A stretch of DNA of 64,000 nt from Burkholderiaceae bacterium (GCA_024235995.1 JACKLI010000001.1:682001-746000); one strand, 5' to 3'; counted from the first letter of the stretch, positions 35,306-44,003 are shown. A program made the numbers and translations. Notes: a model not told the origin generated them from the letters alone.

Positions 35306-35884
35306 ATGACCCCCAGCAGTTTGAAAATCATTCGTGACGAGCATTCGTCCCTGGCCGCCATGCTGCAGTCCACCCGCATGCTGGTCGAGCGCGGCCCGCA
35401 GGACGACGCGCGCGGCTTCTTCGACGTGTTGCGCGCCATGCTGTTCTACATCGACGAGTTTCCCGAGCGCCTGCACCACCCCAAGGAGACCGAACTGCTG
35501 TTTCCGCGCGTGCTCAAGGCCGCGCCCGAGACGGCCACCGCGATCGCCCGGCTGGACCACGACCACGAATACACCGAAAAGGCGGTGCGCGACCTGCAGC
35601 ACCTGCTGATCGCGTGGGAGATGATGGGCGAGAGCCGGCGTGCGGCCTTCACCAAGGCCTTCACGCGCTACGTCGACCTGTACCTGTCGCACATGCACCT
35701 GGAGGAGCAGGAAATCCTGCCCGCCGCCGTCAAGCACCTGAGCGCCGAGGACTGGAAGACGCTGGACGCGGCCTTCGAGGCCAACCGCGACCCGCTCACC
35801 GGCCAGCACCCGCCGGCCAAGGACTACGAGCGCCTGTTCTCGCGCATCGTGATGGCGGCGCCGGCGCCGATCGGGCTGGGCTGA
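35306..35884 (+). CDS. Hemerythrin-like (HHE) domain protein
   Basis: 192 residues, four-helix bundle with the iron ligands in order: RDEHSSLAAML, LHHPKETELLFP, LDHDHEYTEKAV and SHMHLEEQEILP. Such proteins bind a di-iron centre and handle oxygen, NO or oxidative signals. ATG follows an AAGGAG site at 6-nt spacing, which settles the start. It is 60 bp after copA and may be read from it. It precedes the formaldehyde module by 67 bp. Confidence 0.88.
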   Translation: MTPSSLKIIRDEHSSLAAMLQSTRMLVERGPQDDARGFFDVLRAMLFYIDEFPERLHHPKETELLFPRVLKAAPETATAIARLDHDHEYTEKAVRDLQHLLIAWEMMGESRRAAFTKAFTRYVDLYLSHMHLEEQEILPAAVKHLSAEDWKTLDAAFEANRDPLTGQHPPAKDYERLFSRIVMAAPAPIGLG

Positions 35885-35951
35885 TCCGGCCCCGGCGAGG
35901 GCACTAGACTCGGGACATCCGGGCCGGTGTGCGGCCCCAGGAGCAAGTCCC

Positions 35952-37064
35952 GTGAAATCCCGCGCCGCCGTGGCCTTCGAGGCCGCCCAACCCCTGCAGA
36001 TCGTCGAGCTCGACGTGGCCCCGCCCAGGAAGGGCGAGGTGCTGATCCGCATCACGCACACCGGCGTGTGCCACACCGACGCCTTCACGCTTTCGGGCGA
36101 GGACCCGGAAGGCGTGTTTCCGGCCGTGCTGGGCCACGAGGGCGCGGGCATCGTGGTCGAATGCGGCGAGGGCGTGCGCAGCGTGCAGCCCGGCGACCAC
36201 GTGATCCCGCTGTACACCGCCGAATGCGGCCAATGCCTGTTCTGCAAGTCGGGCAAGACCAACCTGTGCGTGGCCGTGCGCGCCACCCAGGGCAAGGGCC
36301 TGATGCCCGACGGCACCACGCGCTTCAGCTACCAGGGCCAGCCGATCCACCACTACATGGGCTGCAGCACCTTCAGCGAATACACGGTGGTGGCCGAGGT
36401 CTCGCTGGCCAAGGTCAACCCCCAGGCCAACCCCGAGCAGGTGTGCCTGCTGGGCTGCGGCGTCACCACCGGCCTGGGCGCGGTCAAGAACGCGGCCAAG
36501 GTGCAGCCGGGCGACAGCGTGGCCGTGTTCGGGCTGGGCGGCATCGGCCTGGCGGTGGTGCAAGGCGCCAGGCTGGCCGGCGCCGGGCGCATCATCGCGG
36601 TCGACACCAACCCCGACAAGTTCGCGCTGGCGCGCACCTTCGGCGCCACCGACTGCGTCAACCCCAAGGACCACGACCAGCCCATCCAGCAGGTGATCGT
36701 CGAGATGACGGGCTGGGGCGTGGACCACAGCTTCGAGTGCATCGGCAACGTCAAGGTGATGCGCGCGGCGCTGGAATGCGCGCACCGCGGCTGGGGCCAG
36801 AGCGTGATCATCGGCGTGGCGGGCAGCGGGCAGGAGATCAGCACGCGGCCGTTCCAGCTGGTCACCGGCCGGCGCTGGCTGGGCACGGCCTTCGGCGGCG
36901 TCAAGGGCCGCAGCGAGCTGCCGGGCATGGTCGAGGACGCGATGTCCGGCCGGATCCAGCTGGCGCCCTTTGTTACCCACACCATGGGGCTGACGGAGAT
37001 CAACCGCGCGTTCGAGCTGATGCACGCGGGCGAGTCGATCCGCTCGGTGGTGCACTACGCATGA
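35952..37064 (+). CDS. adhC: S-(hydroxymethyl)glutathione dehydrogenase (class III alcohol dehydrogenase)
   Basis: 370 residues. Oxidises the spontaneous glutathione-formaldehyde adduct to S-formylglutathione with NAD+. Catalytic zinc ligands: Cys40 (GVCHTDAFT), His62 (GHEGAG) and the later Cys in LLGCGVTTGLGA; structural zinc: Cys92, 95, 98, 106. NAD site: VFGLGGIGLAVVQGA. It begins with GTG preceded by AGGAG. Its TGA overlaps the next ATG (ATGA), and fghA follows one gene later, giving a complete glutathione-dependent formaldehyde detoxification unit. Confidence 0.95.
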   Translation: MKSRAAVAFEAAQPLQIVELDVAPPRKGEVLIRITHTGVCHTDAFTLSGEDPEGVFPAVLGHEGAGIVVECGEGVRSVQPGDHVIPLYTAECGQCLFCKSGKTNLCVAVRATQGKGLMPDGTTRFSYQGQPIHHYMGCSTFSEYTVVAEVSLAKVNPQANPEQVCLLGCGVTTGLGAVKNAAKVQPGDSVAVFGLGGIGLAVVQGARLAGAGRIIAVDTNPDKFALARTFGATDCVNPKDHDQPIQQVIVEMTGWGVDHSFECIGNVKVMRAALECAHRGWGQSVIIGVAGSGQEISTRPFQLVTGRRWLGTAFGGVKGRSELPGMVEDAMSGRIQLAPFVTHTMGLTEINRAFELMHAGESIRSVVHYA

Positions 37065-37723
37065 GGTCGCGGCGCGTCGCCGTCGCCGGTGCCACCGGTC
37101 TGGTCGGGCGCTGCCTGGTGCAGCAGCTGTGCGCCGATTCGTCCGTGGCCGAGGTGCATGGGCTGGCGCGCCGGCCGCTGGACTGGACGCACGCCAAGCT
37201 GACGCGGCACGTGGTCGACTTTGCCGCCCTGCCCGCCTTGCCTCCGGTGGACGAGGTCTATCTGGCGCTGGGCACCACCATCCGGCAGGCGGGCAGCCAG
37301 GCTGCGTTTCGCGGGGTGGACTTCGACGCCAACCTGGCCGTGGCGCGTGCGGCCCAGGCCGTTGGCGCGCGCCGCGCGGGCCTGGTCAGCGCCATGGGCG
37401 CCAACGCCGGGTCCGGCGTGTTCTACAGCCGCGTCAAGGGCGAGCTGGAGGACGCGCTGGCGGCGCTGGGCTTCGATGCGCTGGTGATCGCCCGCCCCTC
37501 CATGCTGCGCGGCGACCGCGCCGTGCTGGGCCAGCCCGTGCGCGCGGGCGAGTTGCGCTGGGCCCGGCTGGACGCCCTGCTGCGCCCGTTGATTCCCGCC
37601 AACTACCGCGCCATCGACGCCGCCGACGTGGCGGCCGCGCTGCGCCGGCAACTGCCCACGGCGCAGGGGCGCGTGGTGTTGCCGTCCGGCGCCATGCAGG
37701 GCGCGAACCAGGCAAGGACATGA
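37061..37723 (+). CDS. NAD(P)-binding Rossmann protein (atypical SDR, HTATIP2/YbjT-like)
   Basis: 220 residues. The nucleotide site is RVAVAGATGLVGRCLVQQL; LVSAMGANAGSGVFYSRVKG follows, with Tyr-x3-Lys at YSRVK, and VIARPSMLRGDR. It resembles the oxidoreductase/Rossmann group of HTATIP2-like proteins. Substrate unknown. It sits between adhC and fghA with 4-nt overlap upstream (ATGA) and a stop 2 nt before the fghA ATG, so it is translated as part of the formaldehyde module; a role in cofactor or aldehyde handling is inference. Confidence 0.75.
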   Translation: MRSRRVAVAGATGLVGRCLVQQLCADSSVAEVHGLARRPLDWTHAKLTRHVVDFAALPALPPVDEVYLALGTTIRQAGSQAAFRGVDFDANLAVARAAQAVGARRAGLVSAMGANAGSGVFYSRVKGELEDALAALGFDALVIARPSMLRGDRAVLGQPVRAGELRWARLDALLRPLIPANYRAIDAADVAAALRRQLPTAQGRVVLPSGAMQGANQART

Positions 37724-37725
37724 GC

Positions 37726-38559
37726 ATGGAACGCCTCGAGCACCACGCCAGCTTCGGCGGCCGACAGGAAGTCTGGCAACACGCCAGCCGCGCCACCGGC
37801 ACGCCCATGCGCTTGGGCGTCTACCTGCCGCCGCAGGCGCTGGCTGGCGCGCGCTGCCCGGTGCTGTACTGGCTGTCGGGGCTGACCTGCACCGAGCAGA
37901 ACTTCATCACCAAGGCCGGCGCGCAGCCACACGCCGCCCGGCACGGCCTGATCGTGGTGGCGCCCGACACCAGCCCGCGCGGCGCGGGCGTGCCCGACGA
38001 CGCGGCCTACGACCTGGGCCAGGGCGCGGGCTTCTACGTCGACGCCACGCAGCAGCCCTGGGCCGCGCACTACCGCATGCAGGACTACGTGGCCGAGGAG
38101 CTGCCGGCGCTGATCGAGCAGCACTTTCCGGCCACGGACGGGCGCGGCATCTTCGGCCACAGCATGGGCGGGCATGGGGCGCTGGTCACCGCGCTGCGCC
38201 ACCCGGGGCGGTACCGCAGCGTCTCGGCCTTCGCGCCCATTGCCGCGCCCGCGCAGGTGCCCTGGGGGCAAAAGACGCTGGCAGCGTATCTGGGCGACGA
38301 CCCCGAGGCCTGGGCCGGGTGGGACGCCGCCGCGCTGGTGGCCCGGGCCCGCGGCGAGCGCCTGCCCCTGCTGGTCGACCAGGGCGAGGCCGACGAATTC
38401 TTGCCGCAGCTGCGCCCCGACCTGCTGCAGGCCGCCTGCGACCAGGCAGGCCACCCGCTCACGCTGCGCATGCAGCCGGGCTACGACCACAGCTACTACT
38501 TCATCGCCAGCTTCATGGGCGAGCACGTGGCGCACCATGCGGCGGTGCTGCGCGGGTGA
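37726..38559 (+). CDS. fghA: S-formylglutathione hydrolase
   Basis: 277 residues, alpha/beta hydrolase of the esterase D family. Hydrolyses S-formylglutathione to formate and glutathione. The catalytic Ser146 is in GHSMGGHGA, Asp in LLVDQGEADEFL and His in GYDHSYYF. The start at MERLEHHASFGG matches FrmB/EsteraseD N-termini and has AAGGA at 7-nt spacing; the ATG 6 nt earlier is too close to that site. It ends the adhC-orf-fghA operon and converges with the pilus operon. Confidence 0.95.
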   Translation: MERLEHHASFGGRQEVWQHASRATGTPMRLGVYLPPQALAGARCPVLYWLSGLTCTEQNFITKAGAQPHAARHGLIVVAPDTSPRGAGVPDDAAYDLGQGAGFYVDATQQPWAAHYRMQDYVAEELPALIEQHFPATDGRGIFGHSMGGHGALVTALRHPGRYRSVSAFAPIAAPAQVPWGQKTLAAYLGDDPEAWAGWDAAALVARARGERLPLLVDQGEADEFLPQLRPDLLQAACDQAGHPLTLRMQPGYDHSYYFIASFMGEHVAHHAAVLRG

Positions 38560-38584
38560 TCGGCCTGAGCCGCCCCCGCCCGCG

Positions 38585-39565
38585 TCAGTAATTGACCACC
38601 ACCGTCACCGTGTCCGAATAGCTGCCGGGCCGGTAGTCGGCCGAGGGGACGCGCACGTAGACCGTGAACGGCTGGGCCGCGCCGCTGCCGGTGTTGCTGG
38701 CGGTGGCGGCGGTGCCCCAAGCGGCGGTGCGGGCGGCATCCCGGTACAGCTGGTAGGGCACCTGGTCGGTGTTGCCCGCGGGTGCCGACATGACACCGGC
38801 GCCGGTGGTGCTGCCGTTGGATGGGCGCAGGCCCACGGTGTAGGGCGTGGTGTTGCTGCAGGTGACGCTGATGTTGCCGTTGGCGTCCACGTTGGTGGCA
38901 CTGGCGAGCTGGCTGCCCAGGTTGACGTCGGAGGCGGCGGTCACCAGGCACTGCTTGGCAACCGTGGTGCTGACGGTGAAGGGAAAAACGGCGCCGGCCC
39001 AGCTGCTGCTGCAAGTGCTCGGAACCGTGGTGCCTACAACGTCGGCGATGGACACGGCGGTGTCCCCGCTCTGATAGACATCGGTGTAGGCGCCGGGAAT
39101 GGCCAGGGACTGGCCGCCCGGCACCTGACCGTACAGCGTGGCCGTGCCGCTGGTGCTGGCTTTGGCGGCAAGCTTGATCGGGACGGCCAGCGGGGTGGGC
39201 GAGCCAAAGCCGTAGCTGCCCCAGATGGTGCCGAGCCCCGAATCCTGGTAGAGCTGGAACTGCAGGGTGTTGGCGCCGTTCAGCATCAGACGCGGGTTCC
39301 ATGAGCGCCCTCCCGGCTCGCCGATGTGAAAGCACACCAGCGCCGCATGGGCCTTGGTGTCGCTGTTGGTGCAGGAATAGGTCAGGGTGGCGTTGACCTG
39401 GGTGGGCGTGCCGGCCAGCGGATTGATGGTGCCGAAGTTCAATGCGGTCATGCTGGTGCTGCTGCAGCTGATGCCGGCCGCCAGTGCCGGCGCCGCACCG
39501 CCCAGCAGGGCCAGCCAGAGGGCGAAGCAGCAACGGTTCAGCGGAAACCAGGGTAGCGGATTCAT
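38585..39565 (-). CDS. Two-domain spore-coat-U-type pilus tip adhesin (CsuE-like)
   Basis: 326 residues with a signal peptide (CCFALWLALLGGAAPALA). Two SCPU domains follow: the first begins GISCSSTSMTALNFGTI, the second near FPFTVSTTVAKQCLV and ends VTVVVNY, the C-terminal donor-type strand shared by archaic pilins. In the Csu system the last gene encodes the two-domain tip adhesin CsuE, which attaches cells to hydrophobic surfaces. Start overlaps the usher stop (ATGA). Individual SCPU domains have several paired cysteines. Confidence 0.85.
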   Translation of the reverse strand: MNPLPWFPLNRCCFALWLALLGGAAPALAAGISCSSTSMTALNFGTINPLAGTPTQVNATLTYSCTNSDTKAHAALVCFHIGEPGGRSWNPRLMLNGANTLQFQLYQDSGLGTIWGSYGFGSPTPLAVPIKLAAKASTSGTATLYGQVPGGQSLAIPGAYTDVYQSGDTAVSIADVVGTTVPSTCSSSWAGAVFPFTVSTTVAKQCLVTAASDVNLGSQLASATNVDANGNISVTCSNTTPYTVGLRPSNGSTTGAGVMSAPAGNTDQVPYQLYRDAARTAAWGTAATASNTGSGAAQPFTVYVRVPSADYRPGSYSDTVTVVVNY

Positions 39566-41943
39566 GGTCTGGCCTCGGGGGTGCAGGTGAGCGGACCGAT
39601 CTTCGGGATCGCGCCCTGGTCGGCTTTTTGGTGGTCGAATGACACGCCGCAGCGGCCCTGCGGGGCCTGCACCGTCAGGCGGTTGGTGCCCGCCTGCAGC
39701 GTGTCCAGGTAAACCTCGCCGTCGTAGCCGACCACGGCGTGGGTGGCTTGGCCGTTGACGCTGACGCGGCTGCCCAGCGGCAGCGGCGCGCCGGCGGCGT
39801 CCACCAGCGTCAGCAGCGCCGCGCGCACCGGGGTGATGCCGAACTCCACCAGCGTGCCGGCGCGGTCGGGCGGGGTGGCGATGGCGTCCACCCGGTCGAT
39901 GCGCTGGTCGGCCGGCAGGCCCATGGCGTCGATGCCCAGCCTGTTGTTCTGGTAGGCATTGAGCGGCGTCACCAGCAGGTGGCCGCTGGCGTCGGTGCGG
40001 CCCACGGGGCGGTTTTCCAGCAGCACGGGCACGTCGGGCACGCCGTCGGTGGAAACCAGCGCGAACGCGTCGTCGATGGGGCGCGCGGCAAACAGCTGGC
40101 CGCCCATGAGCACCAGCGCGCCGTTGGCGTCGGCATAGACCGAGCGGCTGCCGCTGGCCAGGTTGACGCCGGCGGTGTAGCGGCCCCAGGGGCCCAGGTA
40201 ATTGACTTCGCCCTGCGCGCCGTGCTGGCCGCTGCCCTGGCGCGCCTGGGCGTTCCAGCCCCAGCCGCCCTCGCTGGGCGTGGGCTGGCTGGCGTAGGCG
40301 GTGAGCTGGGTGCCCTGGTTGTCGTGCTGCACGCCGGTGCTGACGCTGGTGCGGCCGTCCAGCGCCCAGCTCAGGTTGACGAACACGCTGTAGAGCCGGT
40401 GGTCGGTCAGGTCGCGGTTGGCGGTGACCGACAGCGTGGCCTGGCGGCCCAGGGCCTTGAACCAGCCCAGGCTGGCGTAGCGCGAGGTGCTTTGGCCCGG
40501 ATAGCTCTGGTACAGGTAGCTGAGCGAGAAGCTGCCGGCCTCGCCCGCGTTGTAGCCCACGGTGGCGCTGCCGCTGGCGCGCGCCAGCGCGGCGCCATCC
40601 AGCGCGGCGGCGTCGCGGTAGCCGCCCTGGGCGCGCGTGCCGGTGAAGCCGACGTTGAAGCGCTCGTTGTTCCAGTTGTAGCCCAGGTTGAGCTGCGCGC
40701 CGTGCTGGCCCGCGCCGCTGGAGGCCGCCAGCGCGCCGCTGACCACGCCGGCGTTGCCCAGCAGCCAGGCCGCGCCGCCGCCCAGGTTGGTCAGGCCACG
40801 GGTGGCCTCGCCGTGCGCCTCGACGGTCAGGCTGTCGCTCAGGCCGCGGCGCCAGGTGCCGCTGAGCACCGGGTGGCGCGCGTAGTCGTTGGAGGCCAGG
40901 CCGTAGTTCTGGCGCACCCAGCCCAGCTCGGCCGACCAACTGGTCAGGCCGGCCTTGAGCAGCTGGCGCGTGCCGTAGAGCGAAAAATTGAGCGTGGTGC
41001 TGCGCCCGAAGGCATCGGTCAGCACCACCTGGGCGGTGCCTGCGCCGCTGATGCTGGGCAGGGTGTTCAGCTGGAATGGCCCGGCCGGCACCTGGCCGTT
41101 GTACTGGCGCATGCCGTTGACATACAGGTCCAGCTGCGAGGGCAGCACGGCCGAGCCCAGCAGCGTGGGCGCGGGCGTGGTGGACAGGTAGGGCTGCAGC
41201 GCGAAGTTGCTGCCGATCTGCAGGCCGCCGATGCGCGTGGCGCGCGTCCAGGCCAGGGCGCTGGTCTGCGTGTCGCCCACGCGCACGGTGATCAGTTGCT
41301 CGGGCCAGGAGCGGCTCCAGCTGGTGTCCAGGCGCACGGTCTGGCGCGGCGTGGCGGCGGCGCTGTCGCTGCTGGGCTGGCTGCGGGTGATGGCGGTGCT
41401 GCTGAGCACGCCCCAGGCGTTGAAGGCGCGCAGTTCGGTGTAGGCGCTGAGCGAGGTGCCGGCGCCGCTGGTGTGGGTGCCGTACAGGTCGTAGTTGAGC
41501 AGCAGGCCGGGCGAGCGGGTGATGCCGTGCGGCGCGATGCCGGGCACGGCCAGCGTGGTTTCGGGCAGCTTGAGCAGGGCCAGCGGCGCCGTCAGCGTCA
41601 CGCGCTGCTGGGCACGGTCGTACTGCACCTGCAGGCCGGGCAGCTGGGCCAGCGCCACCGGATCGCCGGTGCCGGCGGGCAGCACGAAGCCGAGCTGGCG
41701 CAGGCTGGCGGCCGAGGCCCACAGCGCGCGCGCGCGCTCGCCGAAATGCACCAGGCCGCGCGCGCTGCCGTTGAGCGTGACATCCAGGTACACGTCCTGC
41801 CCGCTGGCGCCGGCCAGGCTGGCCTCGTCCGCGCCGGTGGGTGCGCCGGTGGCGTGCGCGGCGGCGCCCACCAGCAGGGCGGACGCCAGCAGCAGCTCAG
41901 CGAGGGCGCACGGCCAGCGGGATGCTTTGCTCGGTCTTGCCAT
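39562..41943 (-). CDS. Archaic chaperone-usher pathway usher (CsuD-like)
   Basis: 793 residues, outer-membrane secretion pore for the pilus. A signal peptide (LAELLLASALLVGAAAHA) precedes an N-terminal chaperone-binding domain (DVYLDVTLNGSARGLV), a 24-strand beta barrel with YDLYGTHTSGAG and LDLYVNGMRQYNGQVPAGPF (plug region), and a C-terminal domain (GRCGVSFDHQK). Family length matches. It overlaps the upstream chaperone gene by 47 nt in another frame, a longer overlap than usual, and the adhesin gene downstream by 4 nt. Confidence 0.92.
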   Translation of the reverse strand: MARPSKASRWPCALAELLLASALLVGAAAHATGAPTGADEASLAGASGQDVYLDVTLNGSARGLVHFGERARALWASAASLRQLGFVLPAGTGDPVALAQLPGLQVQYDRAQQRVTLTAPLALLKLPETTLAVPGIAPHGITRSPGLLLNYDLYGTHTSGAGTSLSAYTELRAFNAWGVLSSTAITRSQPSSDSAAATPRQTVRLDTSWSRSWPEQLITVRVGDTQTSALAWTRATRIGGLQIGSNFALQPYLSTTPAPTLLGSAVLPSQLDLYVNGMRQYNGQVPAGPFQLNTLPSISGAGTAQVVLTDAFGRSTTLNFSLYGTRQLLKAGLTSWSAELGWVRQNYGLASNDYARHPVLSGTWRRGLSDSLTVEAHGEATRGLTNLGGGAAWLLGNAGVVSGALAASSGAGQHGAQLNLGYNWNNERFNVGFTGTRAQGGYRDAAALDGAALARASGSATVGYNAGEAGSFSLSYLYQSYPGQSTSRYASLGWFKALGRQATLSVTANRDLTDHRLYSVFVNLSWALDGRTSVSTGVQHDNQGTQLTAYASQPTPSEGGWGWNAQARQGSGQHGAQGEVNYLGPWGRYTAGVNLASGSRSVYADANGALVLMGGQLFAARPIDDAFALVSTDGVPDVPVLLENRPVGRTDASGHLLVTPLNAYQNNRLGIDAMGLPADQRIDRVDAIATPPDRAGTLVEFGITPVRAALLTLVDAAGAPLPLGSRVSVNGQATHAVVGYDGEVYLDTLQAGTNRLTVQAPQGRCGVSFDHQKADQGAIPKIGPLTCTPEARP

Positions 41944-42625
41944 TGATCATTGCTTCCCACTGGCCGCCGCCGGCCAGCACCGCGGCTGGCGGCTTGATGG
42001 CCCAGCGCATGTGCGCGCCGGGCAGCGCGTAGCCCAGCAGGCCGGGCGCCACGGGGGTGCGCTGGCCGGCGGGATCGACGTAGGTCAGGTCGGCCAGTTG
42101 CGCGTGCGTGCCGCCGCTGTTGCCGACCTCCAGCCAGATCTTGTCGCCCTCACGCCGCAGGGCCCATTGCAGCTGGGGCTCGCTGGCCGGCGCGCCGGCG
42201 GGCTGCACGAACACCGGCACCGAGTAGCGCAGCACGTATTGCAGGCCCTTGCGCCCGGGCTCTTCGCTGGGCAGCTCGTCGATGATCAGGCGGTAGGCGG
42301 TCTCGGCGCTGTCGGTGGGCGGCGCGCCCAGGCGGACGGCGCGGATCAGCTGGCGCTCGCCCACGGCCAGTTCGATCATGGGCGGGCTGGCCAGCAGCTC
42401 CTTGGTGGGCGCCAGATGGTCGGCGTCGCCCTCCTGCGTCCAGCGGTACACGCGCACCTGGGCGCGCACCGAGGTGTCGCCGGTGTTGCTCAGCCACAGG
42501 CCTTCGGCATTCTGCGTAGCCGGCACCGCGATGGACACGGGCGACACCTGCAGGCCGCTGGCCAGGACCGGGGCAGTCGCCAGCAGGGCGGCGGCCGCCA
42601 GGGCGCAGGAAAGAAGTCGGCGCAT
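41897..42625 (-). CDS. Periplasmic pilus chaperone (CsuC-like)
   Basis: 242 residues, PapD-like fold. The signal peptide is MRRLLSCALAAAALLATAPV. Typical features: LQVSPVSIAVPATQNAEGLW at the start of domain 1, VYRWTQEGD, the conserved RLIIDELP segment, and GLQYVLRYSVPVFVQPA, the donor-strand G1 region. It captures pilin subunits in the periplasm and delivers them to the usher. It follows the small SCPU subunit by 28 nt. Confidence 0.9.
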   Translation of the reverse strand: MRRLLSCALAAAALLATAPVLASGLQVSPVSIAVPATQNAEGLWLSNTGDTSVRAQVRVYRWTQEGDADHLAPTKELLASPPMIELAVGERQLIRAVRLGAPPTDSAETAYRLIIDELPSEEPGRKGLQYVLRYSVPVFVQPAGAPASEPQLQWALRREGDKIWLEVGNSGGTHAQLADLTYVDPAGQRTPVAPGLLGYALPGAHMRWAIKPPAAVLAGGGQWEAMINGKTEQSIPLAVRPR

Positions 42626-42653
42626 GATGGGCTTGGAGAAAAAAAGAACCGGA

Positions 42654-43007
42654 TCAATAGTCCACGTGGACGGCGGTGACCTGGGCCGCGCCGGCATCGC
42701 CCGCCGCCGCCTCGCCGGCAGGCAGGACGGCGCTGACCTGGTCCATGCCGCGGCCCGTGGCCGCCACGCCCGTACTGGCCGGCGCGGGCAGGCGGGCGAT
42801 GAACGGTGTCTGGCGCGAGCAGTGGACCCGCAGCGCCCGGTCGCTCGCCGCCGGGACGCCCGGGTGGGGCGGCGCCGACACGCGGCAGGTGGACAGCACC
42901 TGCAGGCGCACCGCAAAGCCCGGGCTGCCTTGCCCGGCCGGGGCTGCGCCGGCGCCGGCGCAGCAGGCCAGCACGGCAGCGGCCTGGGCGATGGCTTGCG
43001 GGCGCAT
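42654..43007 (-). CDS. Small spore-coat-U-domain pilin (CsuA/B-like, short)
   Basis: 117 residues with a signal peptide (AQAAAVLACCAGAGAAPAG). The SCPU pattern is recognisable: LQVLSTCRVSAP, LRVHCSRQTPFIARLP, and the ending VTAVHVDY comparable to VTVNVNY of the neighbouring pilin. It is shorter than a normal SCPU subunit, lacking several strands, so it may be a minor or adaptor subunit, or a partly degenerated CsuA/B. Between the main pilin (22-nt gap) and the chaperone. Confidence 0.7.
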   Translation of the reverse strand: MRPQAIAQAAAVLACCAGAGAAPAGQGSPGFAVRLQVLSTCRVSAPPHPGVPAASDRALRVHCSRQTPFIARLPAPASTGVAATGRGMDQVSAVLPAGEAAAGDAGAAQVTAVHVDY

Positions 43008-43029
43008 GGGCGGGCGTGGGCGTTCGCGA

Positions 43030-43578
43030 TCAGTAGTTGACGTTGACCGTCACGGTGTCCTTGTAGTCGTCCGGCGCGTAATCGGAGTTGGTGGCCTTGG
43101 CGTAAGCGGTGAACATGATCGCATTCGCAACCGCCATGCCGGCACCGGTGCCGCCCTTGCCGTTGCCGTCCGCGGTGGGGGTGGCGGTGTTGCCCCAGGC
43201 GGTGGCGTAGCCGCTGTCCTGGTACAGCGTGTACGGCACCTTGTCGGTGTTGGTGGCGCTGTTGGCAACGCTGGCCATTTTGCCGTTGCCATTGCTGTCG
43301 CCGCCGTTGGCGACGGAGGGTGCCAGGCCGATGTGGAAGGGGGTGAGCCTGGAGCAGTTGACCTTGAAGGTGTTGCTGCCGGTCTGGCTCACGGCGGTGC
43401 TGCTGGCGGCGACGCTGCCCAGGTCGATGTCCGTGGGCGCGGTGGTGACCTTGCAGGTCTTGGTGATCGTCATCTTGACCAGGAAGGTCGGGGCGGGCGT
43501 CACGGTGTCGGCCTGCGCGGCGCCGAGGGTGGCGCCCAGGGCAATGATGGCCAGCTTGGCGAGGAGTTGCTTGTTCAT
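43030..43578 (-). CDS. Major spore-coat-U-domain pilin (CsuA/B-like)
   Basis: 182 residues. Signal peptide MNKQLLAKLAIIALGATLGAAQA, then TFLVKMTITKTCKV, FKVNCSRLTPFHIGLAP, VPYTLYQDSGYATAWGNTA and the ending DTVTVNVNY, all characteristic of archaic SCPU pilins. It is first in the operon and likely the most abundant shaft subunit. Its start is chosen by the signal peptide, 31 codons inside a longer frame. A TTGTCT/TAAGAT promoter lies about 100 nt upstream. Confidence 0.88.
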   Translation of the reverse strand: MNKQLLAKLAIIALGATLGAAQADTVTPAPTFLVKMTITKTCKVTTAPTDIDLGSVAASSTAVSQTGSNTFKVNCSRLTPFHIGLAPSVANGGDSNGNGKMASVANSATNTDKVPYTLYQDSGYATAWGNTATPTADGNGKGGTGAGMAVANAIMFTAYAKATNSDYAPDDYKDTVTVNVNY

Positions 43579-43685
43579 GATGTGTCGACTTTCGTGCGGC
43601 ATGCCGCGGGGGTTGAAGGGCAGGGTCAATGAGTCGGGTGGAGCAACGACTATGAATCGAAAAGTAGTCATTGCAGTGGGCGCGA

Positions 43686-43715
43686 ATCTTAGAAGTGAGT
43701 ACCCATGGCAGACAA
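43686..43715 (-). promoter_or_regulatory. Candidate promoter of the pilus operon
   Basis: Minus strand: TTGTCT, 18-bp spacer, TAAGAT; the transcript would start near 43679, about 100 nt before the first pilin ATG. Upstream of it lies a near-palindrome with GTTTT and AAAAC arms around AAGCTT (43716-43734). Confidence 0.5.
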
Positions 43716-43794
43716 GTTTTTGAAGCTTGAAAACTGTGCGAAATCACACACTGTCGTCAGGGTGAAACGGCGGCTCTTGAAAAGTCAAATTGGT

Positions 43795-43812
43795 GTGTGA
43801 ACAAGTTCACAC
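43795..43812. promoter_or_regulatory. CRP-type binding site (perfect TGTGA-N6-TCACA)
   Basis: An 18-bp palindrome with arms GTGTGAAC and GTTCACAC contains TGTGA-N6-TCACA exactly. Its centre is near 43803.5. A -10-like TTGTAT at 43832-43837 would put a plus-strand start near 43844, i.e. the site at about -41, class II geometry for the dehydrogenase operon. A TACATA at 43852-43857 would place it near -61 (class I). The remaining intergenic sequence (43579-44003) shows no gene. Confidence 0.6.
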
Positions 43813-44003
43813 TGTGCGATGGCACAGGCTGTTGTATCAATGCCAAGGTTCTACATAGGCGCCAGGTGGTGCTGTGGGTCGATCTGGCTCGAGGGGGCGG
43901 CCGCCTACCCAGTTGCCGAGGCGACCCGACGCCGTTTTACAAGCGGGCAGGCACCGTGATATCGTGAACTCGCCTGAACTTTCGCAACGCGAAGGAGAGC
44001 GTG

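Noticed and set aside
39739..41946. Plus-strand frame opposite the usher
   Set aside because: Composition is that of an antisense shadow; the usher frame has all family features.
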